Shown here one piece after another: positions 1 to 7,738 of a DNA stretch of 9,733 nt. The notes under the pieces were generated by a model. It was not told where the DNA came from and ran no database searches. It saw nothing but the letters and a program-made list of their open reading frames with translations. The stretch is from the NCBI GenBank assembly GCA_002377985.1, contig DFQW01000058.1:444-10176 (forward strand). The letters run 5' to 3'. Each line of letters begins with the position of its first letter. The first letter of the stretch is position 1. Made by a program: the position numbers and the translations under genes. Source of the DNA: Halieaceae bacterium UBA3479. GTDB lineage: Bacteria > Pseudomonadota > Gammaproteobacteria > Pseudomonadales > Halieaceae.

Positions 1-345
1 GCTGACATCGTTGAAGCAACCCGGGCCGAATTGGGCATTACGCCTAGAGATATTGACGCCGAGGAGATCGTCGACCGCCTGACGCTTGCGCTGGCCAACG
101 AGGGAGCCCGTATTCTGGAAGAAGGCATTGCCCAACGCGCGAGTGATATCGACGTCGTATACTGCCATGGCTATGGGTTCCCGCGATTTCGAGGGGGGCC
201 CATGCATGCCGTTGAGGCACGAGGATTACAGTCAGTGGTGGATCGCATTCAGGAATTCCAGCAAACGCTGGACCCGGAAAATTGGGTGCTCGCACCGCTC
301 CTTAAACGGCTGTCAAGCAATGGCGGCTCGCTCAAGGATGTATAA
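1..345 (+). CDS. Bifunctional enoyl-CoA hydratase/3-hydroxyacyl-CoA dehydrogenase, C-terminal end (partial)
   Basis: This is the last 114 codons of a gene that begins before the window; the frame is open from base 1 and stops with TAA at 343-345. The fragment has the pattern of the C-terminal helical domain of FadJ/peroxisomal-type multifunctional beta-oxidation proteins: a helix reading EEIVDRLTLALANEGARILEE, then ASDIDVVYCHGYGFPRFRGGP and a closing APLLKRL motif. Such proteins hydrate 2-enoyl-CoA and oxidise the L-3-hydroxyacyl-CoA with NAD+; the fragment itself belongs to the dehydrogenase half, and the catalytic residues lie outside the window. The full protein would be expected at roughly 700 residues. 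A single-function 3-hydroxyacyl-CoA dehydrogenase with a duplicated C-terminal domain is the main alternative. It lies 87 nt upstream of gcdH on the same strand, and crotonyl-CoA, the GcdH product, would be a substrate. Confidence 0.85.
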   Translation, partial: ADIVEATRAELGITPRDIDAEEIVDRLTLALANEGARILEEGIAQRASDIDVVYCHGYGFPRFRGGPMHAVEARGLQSVVDRIQEFQQTLDPENWVLAPLLKRLSSNGGSLKDV

Positions 346-385
346 AAATGAAGCGCAAGCGATCATGACTTTTCGAACCTCTTTA

Positions 386-407
386 AATATTTTAAACTTA
401 AAATATT
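386..407. promoter_or_regulatory. AT-only perfect inverted repeat upstream of gcdH, candidate operator/promoter
   Basis: Two perfect 10-bp arms, AATATTTTAA (386-395) and TTAAAATATT (398-407), are separated by 2 bp. The block sits in the 87-nt spacer between the upstream beta-oxidation gene and gcdH, ending 25 nt before the gcdH ATG. It contains a -10-like hexamer TAAAAT (399-404) but I see no convincing -35 at the right distance. A dimeric regulator site overlapping the gcdH promoter is the simplest reading. An AT-rich hairpin without a GC stem would be a poor intrinsic terminator. Confidence 0.4.
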
Positions 408-432
408 AATACCGCCCACGGAGCCTCTCGGC

Positions 433-1617
433 ATGGCAGCAAAAACTCGCTGGACACCACTCAACTGGCAAGACCCGTTTGAACTCGACTCGCAGCTCTC
501 CGAGGAGCAGCGCATGGTGCGAGACAGCGCCAGGCAATATGCACAAGCCACCCTCGCCCCCCGGGTGAAGCAGGCCTTCCGCAATGAGAGCACCGATCCC
601 GCCATTTTTCGCGAAATGGGTGAGATGGGGCTGCTCGGCGCCACCATCGATGGTTATGGCTGCCCCGGCGTGGACTATGTGTGCTACGGATTGATCGCCC
701 GCGAAATCGAGCGCGTCGATTCGGGCTATCGATCTATGATGAGCGTGCAGTCATCGCTGGTGATGTACCCCATCTACGCCTACGGTACTGAGGAGCAACG
801 AGAGAAGTACCTCCCCAAACTAGCAACCGGTGAGTGGATTGGCTGCTTTGGACTGACCGAGCCCGACCATGGCTCCGACCCCGGTGGCATGGTCACCCGC
901 GCAAAAGCGGTGGATGGCGGGTATCGACTGACTGGCTCAAAGATGTGGATCAGTAACAGCCCACTGGCAGACGTATTTATTGTCTGGGCAAAAACAGAGG
1001 ACGACGTGATTCGGGGATTCATTCTTGAAAAAGGAATGGAAGGCCTTTCCGCGCCAAAAATTGAGGGCAAGCTTGCTTTGCGCGCCTCGATTACGGGAGA
1101 GATCGTAATGGACAACGTGTTCGTCCCCGCCGAGAACCATCTTCCCAACGTGGAGGGGCTCAAAGGTCCCTTTGGCTGCCTGAATAATGCACGCTATGGT
1201 ATTGCCTGGGGCGTCATGGGGGCGGCGGAAGACTGCTGGCACACCGCTCGGCAGTACACGCTGGATCGCACTCAATTCGGTGTCCCCCTCGCCTCCAAAC
1301 AAATCATCCAGCTTAAGCTGGCCGATATGCAGACCGAGATAGGGTTGGCGCTACAGGGGTGCCTGCAGGCCGGTCGACTCCTATCCGCGGGCGCGATCTC
1401 TCCAGACCTGATCAGCCTGATCAAACGGAACTCTTGCGGCAAAGCACTCGGCATTGCCCGCAGCGCACGGGACATGCTCGGGGGCAATGGTATTTCTGAC
1501 GACTATCCCATCATGCGGCACATGGTGAACCTGGAAGTGGTTAATACCTACGAGGGGACGCACGACGTCCACGCGCTCATTCTCGGGCGAAGCCAAACCG
1601 GCCTATCTGCTTTCTAG
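433..1617 (+). CDS. gcdH: Glutaryl-CoA dehydrogenase
   Basis: FAD enzyme of the acyl-CoA dehydrogenase superfamily that oxidises and decarboxylates glutaryl-CoA to crotonyl-CoA in lysine, hydroxylysine and tryptophan breakdown, passing electrons to ETF. The 394 residues match the mature family length, and near-identity to the human enzyme can be read along much of the chain: [15 protein letters not shown] (97-111), [47 protein letters not shown] and [14 protein letters not shown] near the end. Glu374 in YEGTHD is the catalytic base position. Arg100 in GYRS corresponds to the human Arg94 that binds the substrate gamma-carboxylate, which separates glutaryl-CoA dehydrogenases from ordinary acyl-CoA dehydrogenases. 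The ATG is preceded by GGAG (420-423) at 9 nt. The gene is probably cytoplasmic and co-directional with the upstream beta-oxidation gene. Its stop codon overlaps the stop of the convergent modF-like gene. I see no gcdR or CoA-transferase gene here. Confidence 0.95.
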   Translation: MAAKTRWTPLNWQDPFELDSQLSEEQRMVRDSARQYAQATLAPRVKQAFRNESTDPAIFREMGEMGLLGATIDGYGCPGVDYVCYGLIAREIERVDSGYRSMMSVQSSLVMYPIYAYGTEEQREKYLPKLATGEWIGCFGLTEPDHGSDPGGMVTRAKAVDGGYRLTGSKMWISNSPLADVFIVWAKTEDDVIRGFILEKGMEGLSAPKIEGKLALRASITGEIVMDNVFVPAENHLPNVEGLKGPFGCLNNARYGIAWGVMGAAEDCWHTARQYTLDRTQFGVPLASKQIIQLKLADMQTEIGLALQGCLQAGRLLSAGAISPDLISLIKRNSCGKALGIARSARDMLGGNGISDDYPIMRHMVNLEVVNTYEGTHDVHALILGRSQTGLSAF

Positions 1618-3023
1618 GGATTCAATTTAAGGTGCAGGTGCTGCCGAAACAGAGGCAGAAACTCGTCCTCTCGATGACTCACGAATAACAGCGTACTGTG
1701 GCGGCGGGCTTCGATGGACGACATAAAGCCCAGAATACGCTGGCGATTAACCTCATCGAGCCCCTGGGTGGGCTCGTCCAGGACCAGCAGCAACGGCGAC
1801 TTCACCATCGCCCTGGCAATGAGCACCAAACGCTGCTCACCATAACTCAAAGACTGAAAGCCGACAGACGCCTTGTCCGACATCTCGATGGCGGCCAACC
1901 ATTCCCGCGCGATCCGCACCTGAAATTCCGACGGCGTGTCATAAAGACCGATGGAATCAAAAAATCCGGAACACACCGCCGACAACACGTCACAGCGCAC
2001 AGCGTAGCGGCGATGCAGTTCGCTACCGACCAAACCCAGGTGTCTCTTAATATCCCAAACCGATTCGCCTGTACCACGACGGTGCCCGAAGACTGTCACA
2101 TCGTTACTGAAACACTGCAGGCAATCTCCCGTGATCAAGCCCAGCAGGGTCGACTTTCCCGCGCCATTTTCGCCGGTGACCAAGGTATGCTGCAGCGGCG
2201 CTATTTTTAGCGTCAGCTCGTCGAGTACCGGGCGCCCGCCGTATCTCACGGTGCACCCATTCAACTCGGCAATGTAGTCAGCCTCATAAGATTCCAACGC
2301 AATTGCATCCTCCGGGAGACTGGGCTCTCCGACCGCCAATCCGGCGATCTGTTGATCCAGAAGCGCACGCTGCGCAGGGCCCGCATCGGCACGCATTGGT
2401 GTCATCCGCCCGCACTCAACCAACGCAAAATGCTGGATCCAAGCGGGGATATCCGAGCGATTACTGAGCAACAACACCACGCTGATACCGCGGCTCACCG
2501 CTTGCGCCAGAGTGTCACCCAGGGCGACAACGGATTGCTGATCGAGACTATCAAAGGGGTTATCACACAACAGCAGTTGCGCATCCTCCAGAATTGCTTT
2601 CAGCACCAGCAGTTTGCGGCTCTCGCCCGTACTCAGCTCGCGGTAAAAAGCATGCAAGCGATGCCGCATTTTTAGGGTATCGATCAGTGGATCGTCGAGC
2701 TTGTCGCGCGGCAGAAAATCCTCTACCCGGGTACCTTGCTCGTCTTCGGGTATCCAGTCGCCGGCTGCTAACCGCCGCTCCTCTTCATAGATCGCCTGCT
2801 GAGCCTCGAATGACACCAGCCTGATCTTAGAGGACGCAATAGCGATAGAGAGCTGACCTTTCCGCGGAGTCAAATCGCCGGTGAGCAGTCGATCAAGCAG
2901 CTGTTTTCCGGAGCCATTGCGACCAAAAACACACCAGGCCTCACCCGTATTGACGCGCCAGGAAGCGACTTCTAGGCCGTCGCACTCAACGTCGACAATC
3001 TCGATCAAGTAATTGGCGGTCAT
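1614..3023 (-). CDS. modF: ModF-type tandem ABC ATPase with degenerate first nucleotide-binding domain
   Basis: A soluble protein with two fused ABC ATPase domains and no membrane segment, 469 residues from the ATG. It follows E. coli ModF (about 490 residues) in order and detail, for example GYFDSIGIY-like GFFDSIGLY and VWDIKRHLG in the second domain. ModF is historically called a molybdate-transport or photorepair-related ATPase, but its role is not settled. Domain 2 is intact: Walker A GENGAGKS (284-291), signature LSYGE (392-396), Walker B LVLDEP with catalytic Glu and SH switch (449-450). Domain 1 keeps its LSTGE signature (130-134) but has GRNGSGKQ (Gln for the Mg-binding Ser/Thr, residue 41), DN instead of DE at 154-155, and Asn at the switch His position. 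A TTG two codons upstream (3029) is possible. No strong Shine-Dalgarno is visible for either start. No molybdate transporter gene lies nearby. It converges on gcdH and diverges from the thioesterase gene. Confidence 0.82.
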   Translation of the reverse strand: MTANYLIEIVDVECDGLEVASWRVNTGEAWCVFGRNGSGKQLLDRLLTGDLTPRKGQLSIAIASSKIRLVSFEAQQAIYEEERRLAAGDWIPEDEQGTRVEDFLPRDKLDDPLIDTLKMRHRLHAFYRELSTGESRKLLVLKAILEDAQLLLCDNPFDSLDQQSVVALGDTLAQAVSRGISVVLLLSNRSDIPAWIQHFALVECGRMTPMRADAGPAQRALLDQQIAGLAVGEPSLPEDAIALESYEADYIAELNGCTVRYGGRPVLDELTLKIAPLQHTLVTGENGAGKSTLLGLITGDCLQCFSNDVTVFGHRRGTGESVWDIKRHLGLVGSELHRRYAVRCDVLSAVCSGFFDSIGLYDTPSEFQVRIAREWLAAIEMSDKASVGFQSLSYGEQRLVLIARAMVKSPLLLVLDEPTQGLDEVNRQRILGFMSSIEARRHSTLLFVSHREDEFLPLFRQHLHLKLNP

Positions 3024-3164
3024 TGGCAAGCGCTGTCTTCGCAGGCTTTAAATGGTTTCACTCTGATGGGCACCTTGACCTCTCGGCATCGTTATGGCGA
3101 TCGCTATTTATCATGTCAGTTTATCGCTAGACTGCTCGCCCCTACCCCCACAGGTATGCCTCGG
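3024..3164. other. Divergent intergenic region between modF-like and thioesterase genes
   Basis: About 140 nt that must hold the start signals for both divergent genes. I see no clear sigma70 promoter. A TTGACC (3075-3080) and a TATTTA (3105-3110) are on the plus strand but lie 24 nt apart, too far for a standard pair. A TATCAT (3109-3114) is a better -10 match but lacks a -35. A reading frame for the thioesterase stays open back to an ATG at 3066, so part of this region may be coding. Confidence 0.4.
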
Positions 3165-3590
3165 ATGACAGACACTGCAGCGCGGATCGAATCTTTGAAC
3201 GCCAGAGCACCCGGCTTCATCAAATTACTGGGTGGCAAAATCACTGCGCTAGATGTTGAGGCGCAAAAAGCGGTCTTCGAGTTCACCGTGCCCCTCGACT
3301 TCTGCCACTCCGGCGACGTGGTACAAGGGGGCTTCGTGACGGCAATGCTGGACGCCGCCATGTCCCACGCCCTGTTTGGCACCGAAGATACCATCAGCAA
3401 TGTTGCCTCGCTGGATATCACCACCCAGTTCATCAGTGCATGTCGCGGGAACCAGCCCCTGAGCGCAATAGGTAGGGTCAAAAAAGCCACGTTTCGCACT
3501 GCGTTTCTCGAGGCGGAAATCCACGACGCGACAGGTGCAGTCGTCGCGACGGCCCAATCGGTTGCCAAGCTGAGCCGTCACCCCGCCTAA
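3165..3590 (+). CDS. PaaI-family hot-dog fold thioesterase
   Basis: A 141-residue single hot-dog domain protein of the PaaI/acyl-CoA thioesterase kind, which hydrolyses the thioester of acyl- or aryl-CoA in the cytoplasm. The family pattern is visible: a central VVQGGFVTAMLDAAMSHA stretch (52-69) with the glycine pair and the catalytic-position Asp63, followed by a strand SLDITTQFI (82-90) and a closing beta segment with GAVVATAQSVAKL. Length is normal for the family. Three in-frame ATGs exist at 3066, 3156 and 3165; I chose 3165 because homologues start just before the RIESLNAR-like helix and the 33 extra residues of the longest form look unstructured, but no ribosome binding site decides it. 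It sits alone between two minus-strand genes, ending 20 nt before the flavin monooxygenase stop. A role in recycling CoA from dead-end acyl-CoAs of the neighbouring pathways is plausible, and its substrate is unknown. Confidence 0.85.
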   Translation: MTDTAARIESLNARAPGFIKLLGGKITALDVEAQKAVFEFTVPLDFCHSGDVVQGGFVTAMLDAAMSHALFGTEDTISNVASLDITTQFISACRGNQPLSAIGRVKKATFRTAFLEAEIHDATGAVVATAQSVAKLSRHPA

Positions 3591-3609
3591 ATCACCCACA
3601 AACTCCGCA

Positions 3610-4611
3610 TCAGCGCAGTCGCGGCAGCACCTTGTCGGCAATGTAAGCCATTCTGCGATCCCCCGCGGCAACGCTCTCACCGGGGAACTGAGCCCAGAAA
3701 TGGATATCCGAGATCTGGGGATACTGCTCGATCAGGGCACTGAGGCTTGCCACCGCCTGGTCTGCGTCCCAAAGCTCATAGAGGCCATTTTCGATTGCGG
3801 TGCGCGCGTCGGGGAACAACGGCGTTTGCTCAGGCGGGCCAAAGGCACCCCAGCGAATATATTCGTTGGATTGATAGAGCACGTGCTCACCCACACGCTC
3901 GGCCTCGGCCTCGGGATCCTCGGCAATGATCGCCCAGCAGCCCAGAATGATGTTGCCCTCGTCCGGCGACTTTCCGTTCGTCTTGAGGCACTCCACATAG
4001 GTATCCATGCCAATACCGCCAGTGCAAAGAAAGCCGTCAGCAATGCGCGCAGCGCGATCAATCGCCGGCGGCGCCATACCACCCAGCAGCACTTTGGGTG
4101 CTCGATTGGGCTTAGGCGTGATTTTGAGATCACCCACTGTAAAACGCTTGCCTTCAAAGTTAACCGCGTCACCGGACCAAGCGCGACGCAAAATTTCGAT
4201 GCCTTCCTCCACCAAGCTTGGGCGGTGGGAGATTTTCCGTCCGAATTGGTCAAACTCGAGCTCCCGGTAGCCAATACCGACTCCGAGATCGAACCGACCG
4301 CCTGATATCAGCGACAGCGTCGCAGCATCCTCTGCCATGCGCACTGGATCAGCCAGCGGCAGCAACATCAGGTTGGTGCCGAGTCGCATCCGCTGAGTGC
4401 GAGCGGCGATCGCAGCGTGAATCATCATGGGGGACGGCGTGTAACCGTCATCACAAAAGTGGTGCTCTGTCAGCCAGACCGAATCGAATCCCATGCCCTC
4501 GGCACGGACAATCTGATCCAGACGCTCTGCATAGAATTGTTCAAAGTCAATCTGCCAAGGCTCAGGGTTACGAAAGTCGTACCAGAGGCCAAAGTCCACT
4601 TTAGACGCCAT
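3610..4611 (-). CDS. Luciferase-like (LLM class) flavin-dependent monooxygenase/oxidoreductase
   Basis: A 333-residue TIM-barrel protein of the bacterial luciferase family, which uses reduced flavin supplied by a separate reductase to oxygenate or oxidise a substrate. Visible family marks are WLTEHHF (46-52, with the paired His50-His51), an RTQRMRLGT strand (71-79), the RFDLGVGIGY phosphate-binding segment (106-115) followed by RELEFDQFG, and a LLGGMAPPAI turn (175-184). Length is typical. The ATG is set by AGGAGA (4618-4623) at 6 nt. It is the last gene of the six-gene operon, 14 nt after the hydrolase. In bacteria without F420 such proteins use FMN; use of F420 cannot be excluded from sequence. 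Members include type II Baeyer-Villiger monooxygenases such as the diketocamphane enzymes, alkane or sulfonate monooxygenases and many uncharacterised proteins, so the reaction is open. Confidence 0.88.
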   Translation of the reverse strand: MASKVDFGLWYDFRNPEPWQIDFEQFYAERLDQIVRAEGMGFDSVWLTEHHFCDDGYTPSPMMIHAAIAARTQRMRLGTNLMLLPLADPVRMAEDAATLSLISGGRFDLGVGIGYRELEFDQFGRKISHRPSLVEEGIEILRRAWSGDAVNFEGKRFTVGDLKITPKPNRAPKVLLGGMAPPAIDRAARIADGFLCTGGIGMDTYVECLKTNGKSPDEGNIILGCWAIIAEDPEAEAERVGEHVLYQSNEYIRWGAFGPPEQTPLFPDARTAIENGLYELWDADQAVASLSALIEQYPQISDIHFWAQFPGESVAAGDRRMAYIADKVLPRLR

Positions 4612-4625
4612 AGTCTCTCTCCTCT

Positions 4626-5429
4626 TCAGAGCGCACTGACAAATTGATTCAGGGCCTCTAAATACCCCTCACGTTCCTCAATAAACGGAGCATGCCCACT
4701 CTCGGGGAACTCTACGCCCGTGGCCCGCGGATGGTTCTCTGCTACCCAACGTGAAATATCGGGCGCCACAAATCCGTCCTGACCACAAATAAACGACAGA
4801 ATCGGCACATCCAGAGCCATCATCATCTCCCGTTGATCCAGATGCGCAAGCTCCGCCAAGGTCGCCGAAGCGCGGGCACTCGAATTGATGAAGGCGCTGG
4901 CCATCCATGCCAACACCGCGTCGGTGGGCGGCTTTGCGCAAATGGCTGTTGCCAACATCGTCAAGAAATTCACGCGATCATCATTCATCGCCGCAACGTT
5001 ACCCATGACATCCTCGGGCATGCCGCCAATAGCGAGATCGGGCTTTTGCGTGTAAATGGGGCTTGCGCCGGCGGTCAGCACCAAGCCGCTGCAGCGATCG
5101 CCGAGCAAGCTCGCCGCGTGTGTCGCGACCGCTCCACCCAAAGACCAACCATTAACCACAACATCGCTCAGACCCAAATGCCCCACGAGCTTGGCGACGT
5201 CACCGGCAATAGCGGCGATTCCCAGATCTGCAAAATCGTGATCTGAACGCCCGCAGCCGCGATGATCCATGGTTATTACGCGATGTCCCGCAGCCTGGAG
5301 TGGCAGAATCACGCCGTCCCAACACCGATTATCCATGCCCCAGCCATGGATCAAGATCATGGCGCGGCCTGAGCCCCCCAGATCCTCGAAATAAATACTT
5401 TTACTGCCATCGACTTCCAATCTCGCCAT
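4626..5429 (-). CDS. Alpha/beta hydrolase (esterase/lactonase type)
   Basis: A 267-residue alpha/beta-fold hydrolase. The catalytic parts are all present: oxyanion motif HGWG (28-31), nucleophile elbow GWSLGG with Ser96, acidic residue Asp218 in GQDGFV, and His246 in SGHAPFIEE. MDHRGCGRSD (54-63) is the usual strand-4 motif. No signal peptide is visible. The sequence between 125 and 205 would form the lid. The start at 5429 is set by AGGAGGG (5436-5442) at 6 nt; a longer in-frame GTG at 5525 would add an unrelated N-terminus lying within the regulator gene. Its Shine-Dalgarno is made from the last Glu-Glu-Gly codons of the TetR gene, only 2 nt separate the two genes, and the monooxygenase follows 14 nt later, so coupled translation is likely. 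Carboxylesterase, lactonase, BioH-like and C-C hydrolase activities are all possible; an ester or lactone made by the neighbouring monooxygenase is my favoured substrate. Confidence 0.88.
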   Translation of the reverse strand: MARLEVDGSKSIYFEDLGGSGRAMILIHGWGMDNRCWDGVILPLQAAGHRVITMDHRGCGRSDHDFADLGIAAIAGDVAKLVGHLGLSDVVVNGWSLGGAVATHAASLLGDRCSGLVLTAGASPIYTQKPDLAIGGMPEDVMGNVAAMNDDRVNFLTMLATAICAKPPTDAVLAWMASAFINSSARASATLAELAHLDQREMMMALDVPILSFICGQDGFVAPDISRWVAENHPRATGVEFPESGHAPFIEEREGYLEALNQFVSAL

Positions 5430-5431
5430 GA

Positions 5432-6091
5432 TTAACCCTCCTCTTGGGTAATCGCCGCCAGCGTCGTGACGGCAAAAGAATCGAAAAACGTGTTGATATC
5501 GATGGCATCGGGGGCCACCACCCACTGATAAATGGTGCCGAACATGGTCGAGCAGTAACCGACCGCAAAGTGCTCTGCATCAACGTCCGGCTTGACGTCA
5601 CCGGCGGCTTGCGCCTGCTCAATCCACCGACGAACATCCCTGCGATAGATCACATGGTGCCGAGCCAGACTGGCGCGAATATCAGACTCCCGACCCAGGG
5701 ACTCGTACCACAGGATGTACATCGCTCGAAGATAGCCCGATTCACGGGTAAAGATATCGCGTTGCGCCTGCATCGCCGCGCGCAGGGCGGCGAGGCCAGA
5801 CTGGCCTGCAAGGTACTGCGATAAGTGTGCTTTCCAAATGACATCGAAACGGGCAAACAGCTCCATCCATAGCCCGTCTTTTGAGCCAAATCGATAGCTG
5901 GCCAAGCCCCGGCTGTAGCCCGCACGCTCGCCGATATCCTTCAAAGTGGTCTTGGCGGTGCCGCGCTCGTTAACCAGCTCGATCGCCACCTCAAACATTT
6001 TTTGATCAGACAGAGCACTCCGCTCTGCCTGCGTCGACGCCGCGGCAGGGACCGCCGTCGCCACTGACACTGGCTGTGTCACATCATCCAT
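5432..6091 (-). CDS. TetR/AcrR-family transcriptional regulator
   Basis: A 219-residue DNA-binding repressor-type protein. The N-terminal helix-turn-helix domain is clear at about 30-75, with TTLKDIGERAGYSRGLASYRF (48-68) and the closing GSKDGLW that precedes helix 4. The rest is the helical ligand-binding and dimerisation domain. The first 25 or so residues are an Ala/Val/Ser-rich extension before the HTH. The start overlaps the acyl-CoA synthetase gene by 8 nt and is set by AAGGAG (6098-6103) at 6 nt, placed inside the synthetase gene. Being in the middle of the operon, it is likely made with the enzymes and represses its own operon until an inducer, perhaps an acyl-CoA intermediate, binds; this is inferred from position. 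Its operator would be expected in the 9493-9671 divergent region. Confidence 0.9.
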   Translation of the reverse strand: MDDVTQPVSVATAVPAAASTQAERSALSDQKMFEVAIELVNERGTAKTTLKDIGERAGYSRGLASYRFGSKDGLWMELFARFDVIWKAHLSQYLAGQSGLAALRAAMQAQRDIFTRESGYLRAMYILWYESLGRESDIRASLARHHVIYRRDVRRWIEQAQAAGDVKPDVDAEHFAVGYCSTMFGTIYQWVVAPDAIDINTFFDSFAVTTLAAITQEEG

Positions 6092-7733
6092 CTCCCACTC
6101 CTTTATCTTTGTGGTGCGTGACTCTCAGCTGGTTCTCACCCAGTCTGGTCCGCAATACTTTTTTGTCCATCTTGCCTACACTGGTTTTAGGTATCTCGAT
6201 TAGGAGGCACCAATATTCCGGTATCCAAAACCTCGCGACCTTGTCAGCCAAGAAATGCCTGAGTCGCTCTATCACCACTATCTCGTCGGCCTCGCCCACG
6301 GGCGACGTCAGCACCACCACCGCAAGGGGACGTTCCTGCCACCGTGGATCGGGCATGGCAATCACGGCCACTTCGGCAACATCCGGGGACTTAAGCAATA
6401 CGTCCTCTAGATCGACCGACGAGATCCATTCGCCACCAGATTTAATAACGTCCTTGGTGCGGTCCGTCAGTTGCACGTAACCTTTGCTGTCAATGACACC
6501 TACATCGCCCGTGCGCAGCCATCCGTCGTCAGAAAACGCCTCGCTGTCGGTATTCAAGTAGCGTCCCGTTACCCACGCACCACGCAACTGTAATTCGCCG
6601 ACTGTCTGCCCATCTTCGGGAAGACAGTCGCCGGACTCATCGACCACCCGCACCTCGATCCCGGGTACAGGCCGGCCGCTTTTCAAGCGCCAATAGGTCT
6701 CTGACTTGCCACCGAGCGACTTCGGCGGATGAGAAAGCACGCACATGGGGCTCGTCTCGGTCATCCCCCACCCCTGAATCACGGGGACACCCCAACGATC
6801 ACGAACCCCTTCAATCATCGACGAGGGAACCGCAGAGCCGCCGGATACGATGGCGCGAAAACAGGAAAGGTCAAGCGGCGCCTCAGCGTCGGCTCGCAAT
6901 AAGTCCCCCAGAATGGTTGGCACCATCGCCGTCAAGGTTGGCCGTGTCGCTTCAATCATGGTCCGCAAATGGGGACCCTGAAGGTGGGGACCCGGCATCA
7001 CCATATCGGCGCCCGACATCCAACCACTGTAGGGAAAACCCCAAGCATTGGCATGAAACATAGAGGGTAACATCAGGATGGTGTCGCGCTCCTGAACCGC
7101 AAAACTGTCCACCGCGCGCGATGCCAATGCATGCAGATAAGTCGTGCGTTGGCTATAGGCCACTCCCTTTGGAGGCCCGGTGGTACCACTGGTATAGCAA
7201 ATACCGGCCGCCGCATTCTCGTCGGGCTCTGGCCATGGGTAGTCAGTCGCCCGCTCACGCACCAATGCGTCGTACGAAATAACACGCTCGTCATCAATCG
7301 CGCCGATATCGCCGGAGAGCAACAGATACTCGACCGTACTCAGCAGGGGCAGTACCGGCGTCAGGATCTCGGCCAAGCGGCCATCGACCACCAAAAATCG
7401 ATCTTCTGCGTGATTGATGATGTAGGCAATGTGCTCATGGGACAGCCGGCAGTTCACCGTGTGGAGCACACCACCCATGGAGGGCACGGCCAGATAAACC
7501 TCGAGGTGCTGGGTGCTGTTCCACATGAACGTGCCCACTCGGTCTCCCGGTCTCAGCCCGAGGCCCATAAGGCCGTGAGCGAGCCCGTTGCTGATGTGAT
7601 CGATATCCCGATAGGTGCGCCAGCAAATCTGCTCGCCGTCGTAATCCCCCACGCGACTGTCGGCAAAATGTCGGGCCCCAAAGCGATGTAACGTTGCCAC
7701 GCCGAGGGGGGTATTCATCATCGTGCTGAGCAT
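6084..7733 (-). CDS. AMP-forming acyl-CoA synthetase (medium/long-chain, AlkK-like)
   Basis: A 549-residue member of the ANL superfamily that activates a carboxylic acid with ATP and CoA. Visible motifs are the P-loop YTSGTTGPPKG (180-190), the adenine-binding GWGMTETSP (321-329), TGD (408-410), the hinge DRTKD (424-428) followed by VIKSGGEWISS, and the C-terminal catalytic lysine in VGKMDKK (Lys521). Length and motif wording are like AlkK and other medium-chain fatty-acyl-CoA ligases rather than acetyl-CoA synthetase. I chose the ATG at 7733, 5 nt after the kinase stop, with an AGGGGA-like site about 12 nt upstream; an in-frame TTG at 7745 would add four residues but leave no spacing. Its end overlaps the TetR gene start by 8 nt. 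In this operon it would load the free acid onto CoA before the kinase and dehydrogenase act. Chain length and substituents cannot be told from sequence. Confidence 0.92.
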   Translation of the reverse strand: MLSTMMNTPLGVATLHRFGARHFADSRVGDYDGEQICWRTYRDIDHISNGLAHGLMGLGLRPGDRVGTFMWNSTQHLEVYLAVPSMGGVLHTVNCRLSHEHIAYIINHAEDRFLVVDGRLAEILTPVLPLLSTVEYLLLSGDIGAIDDERVISYDALVRERATDYPWPEPDENAAAGICYTSGTTGPPKGVAYSQRTTYLHALASRAVDSFAVQERDTILMLPSMFHANAWGFPYSGWMSGADMVMPGPHLQGPHLRTMIEATRPTLTAMVPTILGDLLRADAEAPLDLSCFRAIVSGGSAVPSSMIEGVRDRWGVPVIQGWGMTETSPMCVLSHPPKSLGGKSETYWRLKSGRPVPGIEVRVVDESGDCLPEDGQTVGELQLRGAWVTGRYLNTDSEAFSDDGWLRTGDVGVIDSKGYVQLTDRTKDVIKSGGEWISSVDLEDVLLKSPDVAEVAVIAMPDPRWQERPLAVVVLTSPVGEADEIVVIERLRHFLADKVARFWIPEYWCLLIEIPKTSVGKMDKKVLRTRLGENQLRVTHHKDKGVGDG

Positions 7734-7738
7734 CAGGC

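Noticed and set aside
1698..2210. A 170-codon open frame on the plus strand within the modF-like gene.
   Set aside because: It is antisense to a gene with clear ABC motifs; its translation shows no domain pattern and has the Gln/Arg/His-rich look of a shadow frame.
3097..3104. The palindrome GCGATCGC upstream of the thioesterase.
   Set aside because: An isolated 8-bp palindrome with no second copy seen nearby; most likely chance.
3075..3110. TTGACC and TATTTA as a promoter for the thioesterase.
   Set aside because: The two hexamers are 24 nt apart, beyond the usual 15-19.
3700..4305. A 201-codon plus-strand open frame opposite the flavin monooxygenase.
   Set aside because: It lies fully antisense to a well-supported luciferase-like gene and shows no recognisable motif or ribosome binding site.
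5436..5442. Frameshift or gene fusion between TetR and the hydrolase, because they nearly abut.
   Set aside because: Both have clean stops and starts with a strong Shine-Dalgarno; the near contact is normal operon packing.
5430..5525. Longer hydrolase starting from GTG at 5525.
   Set aside because: The added 32 residues have no homology pattern and sit inside the TetR gene; a strong AGGAGGG site serves the ATG at 5429.
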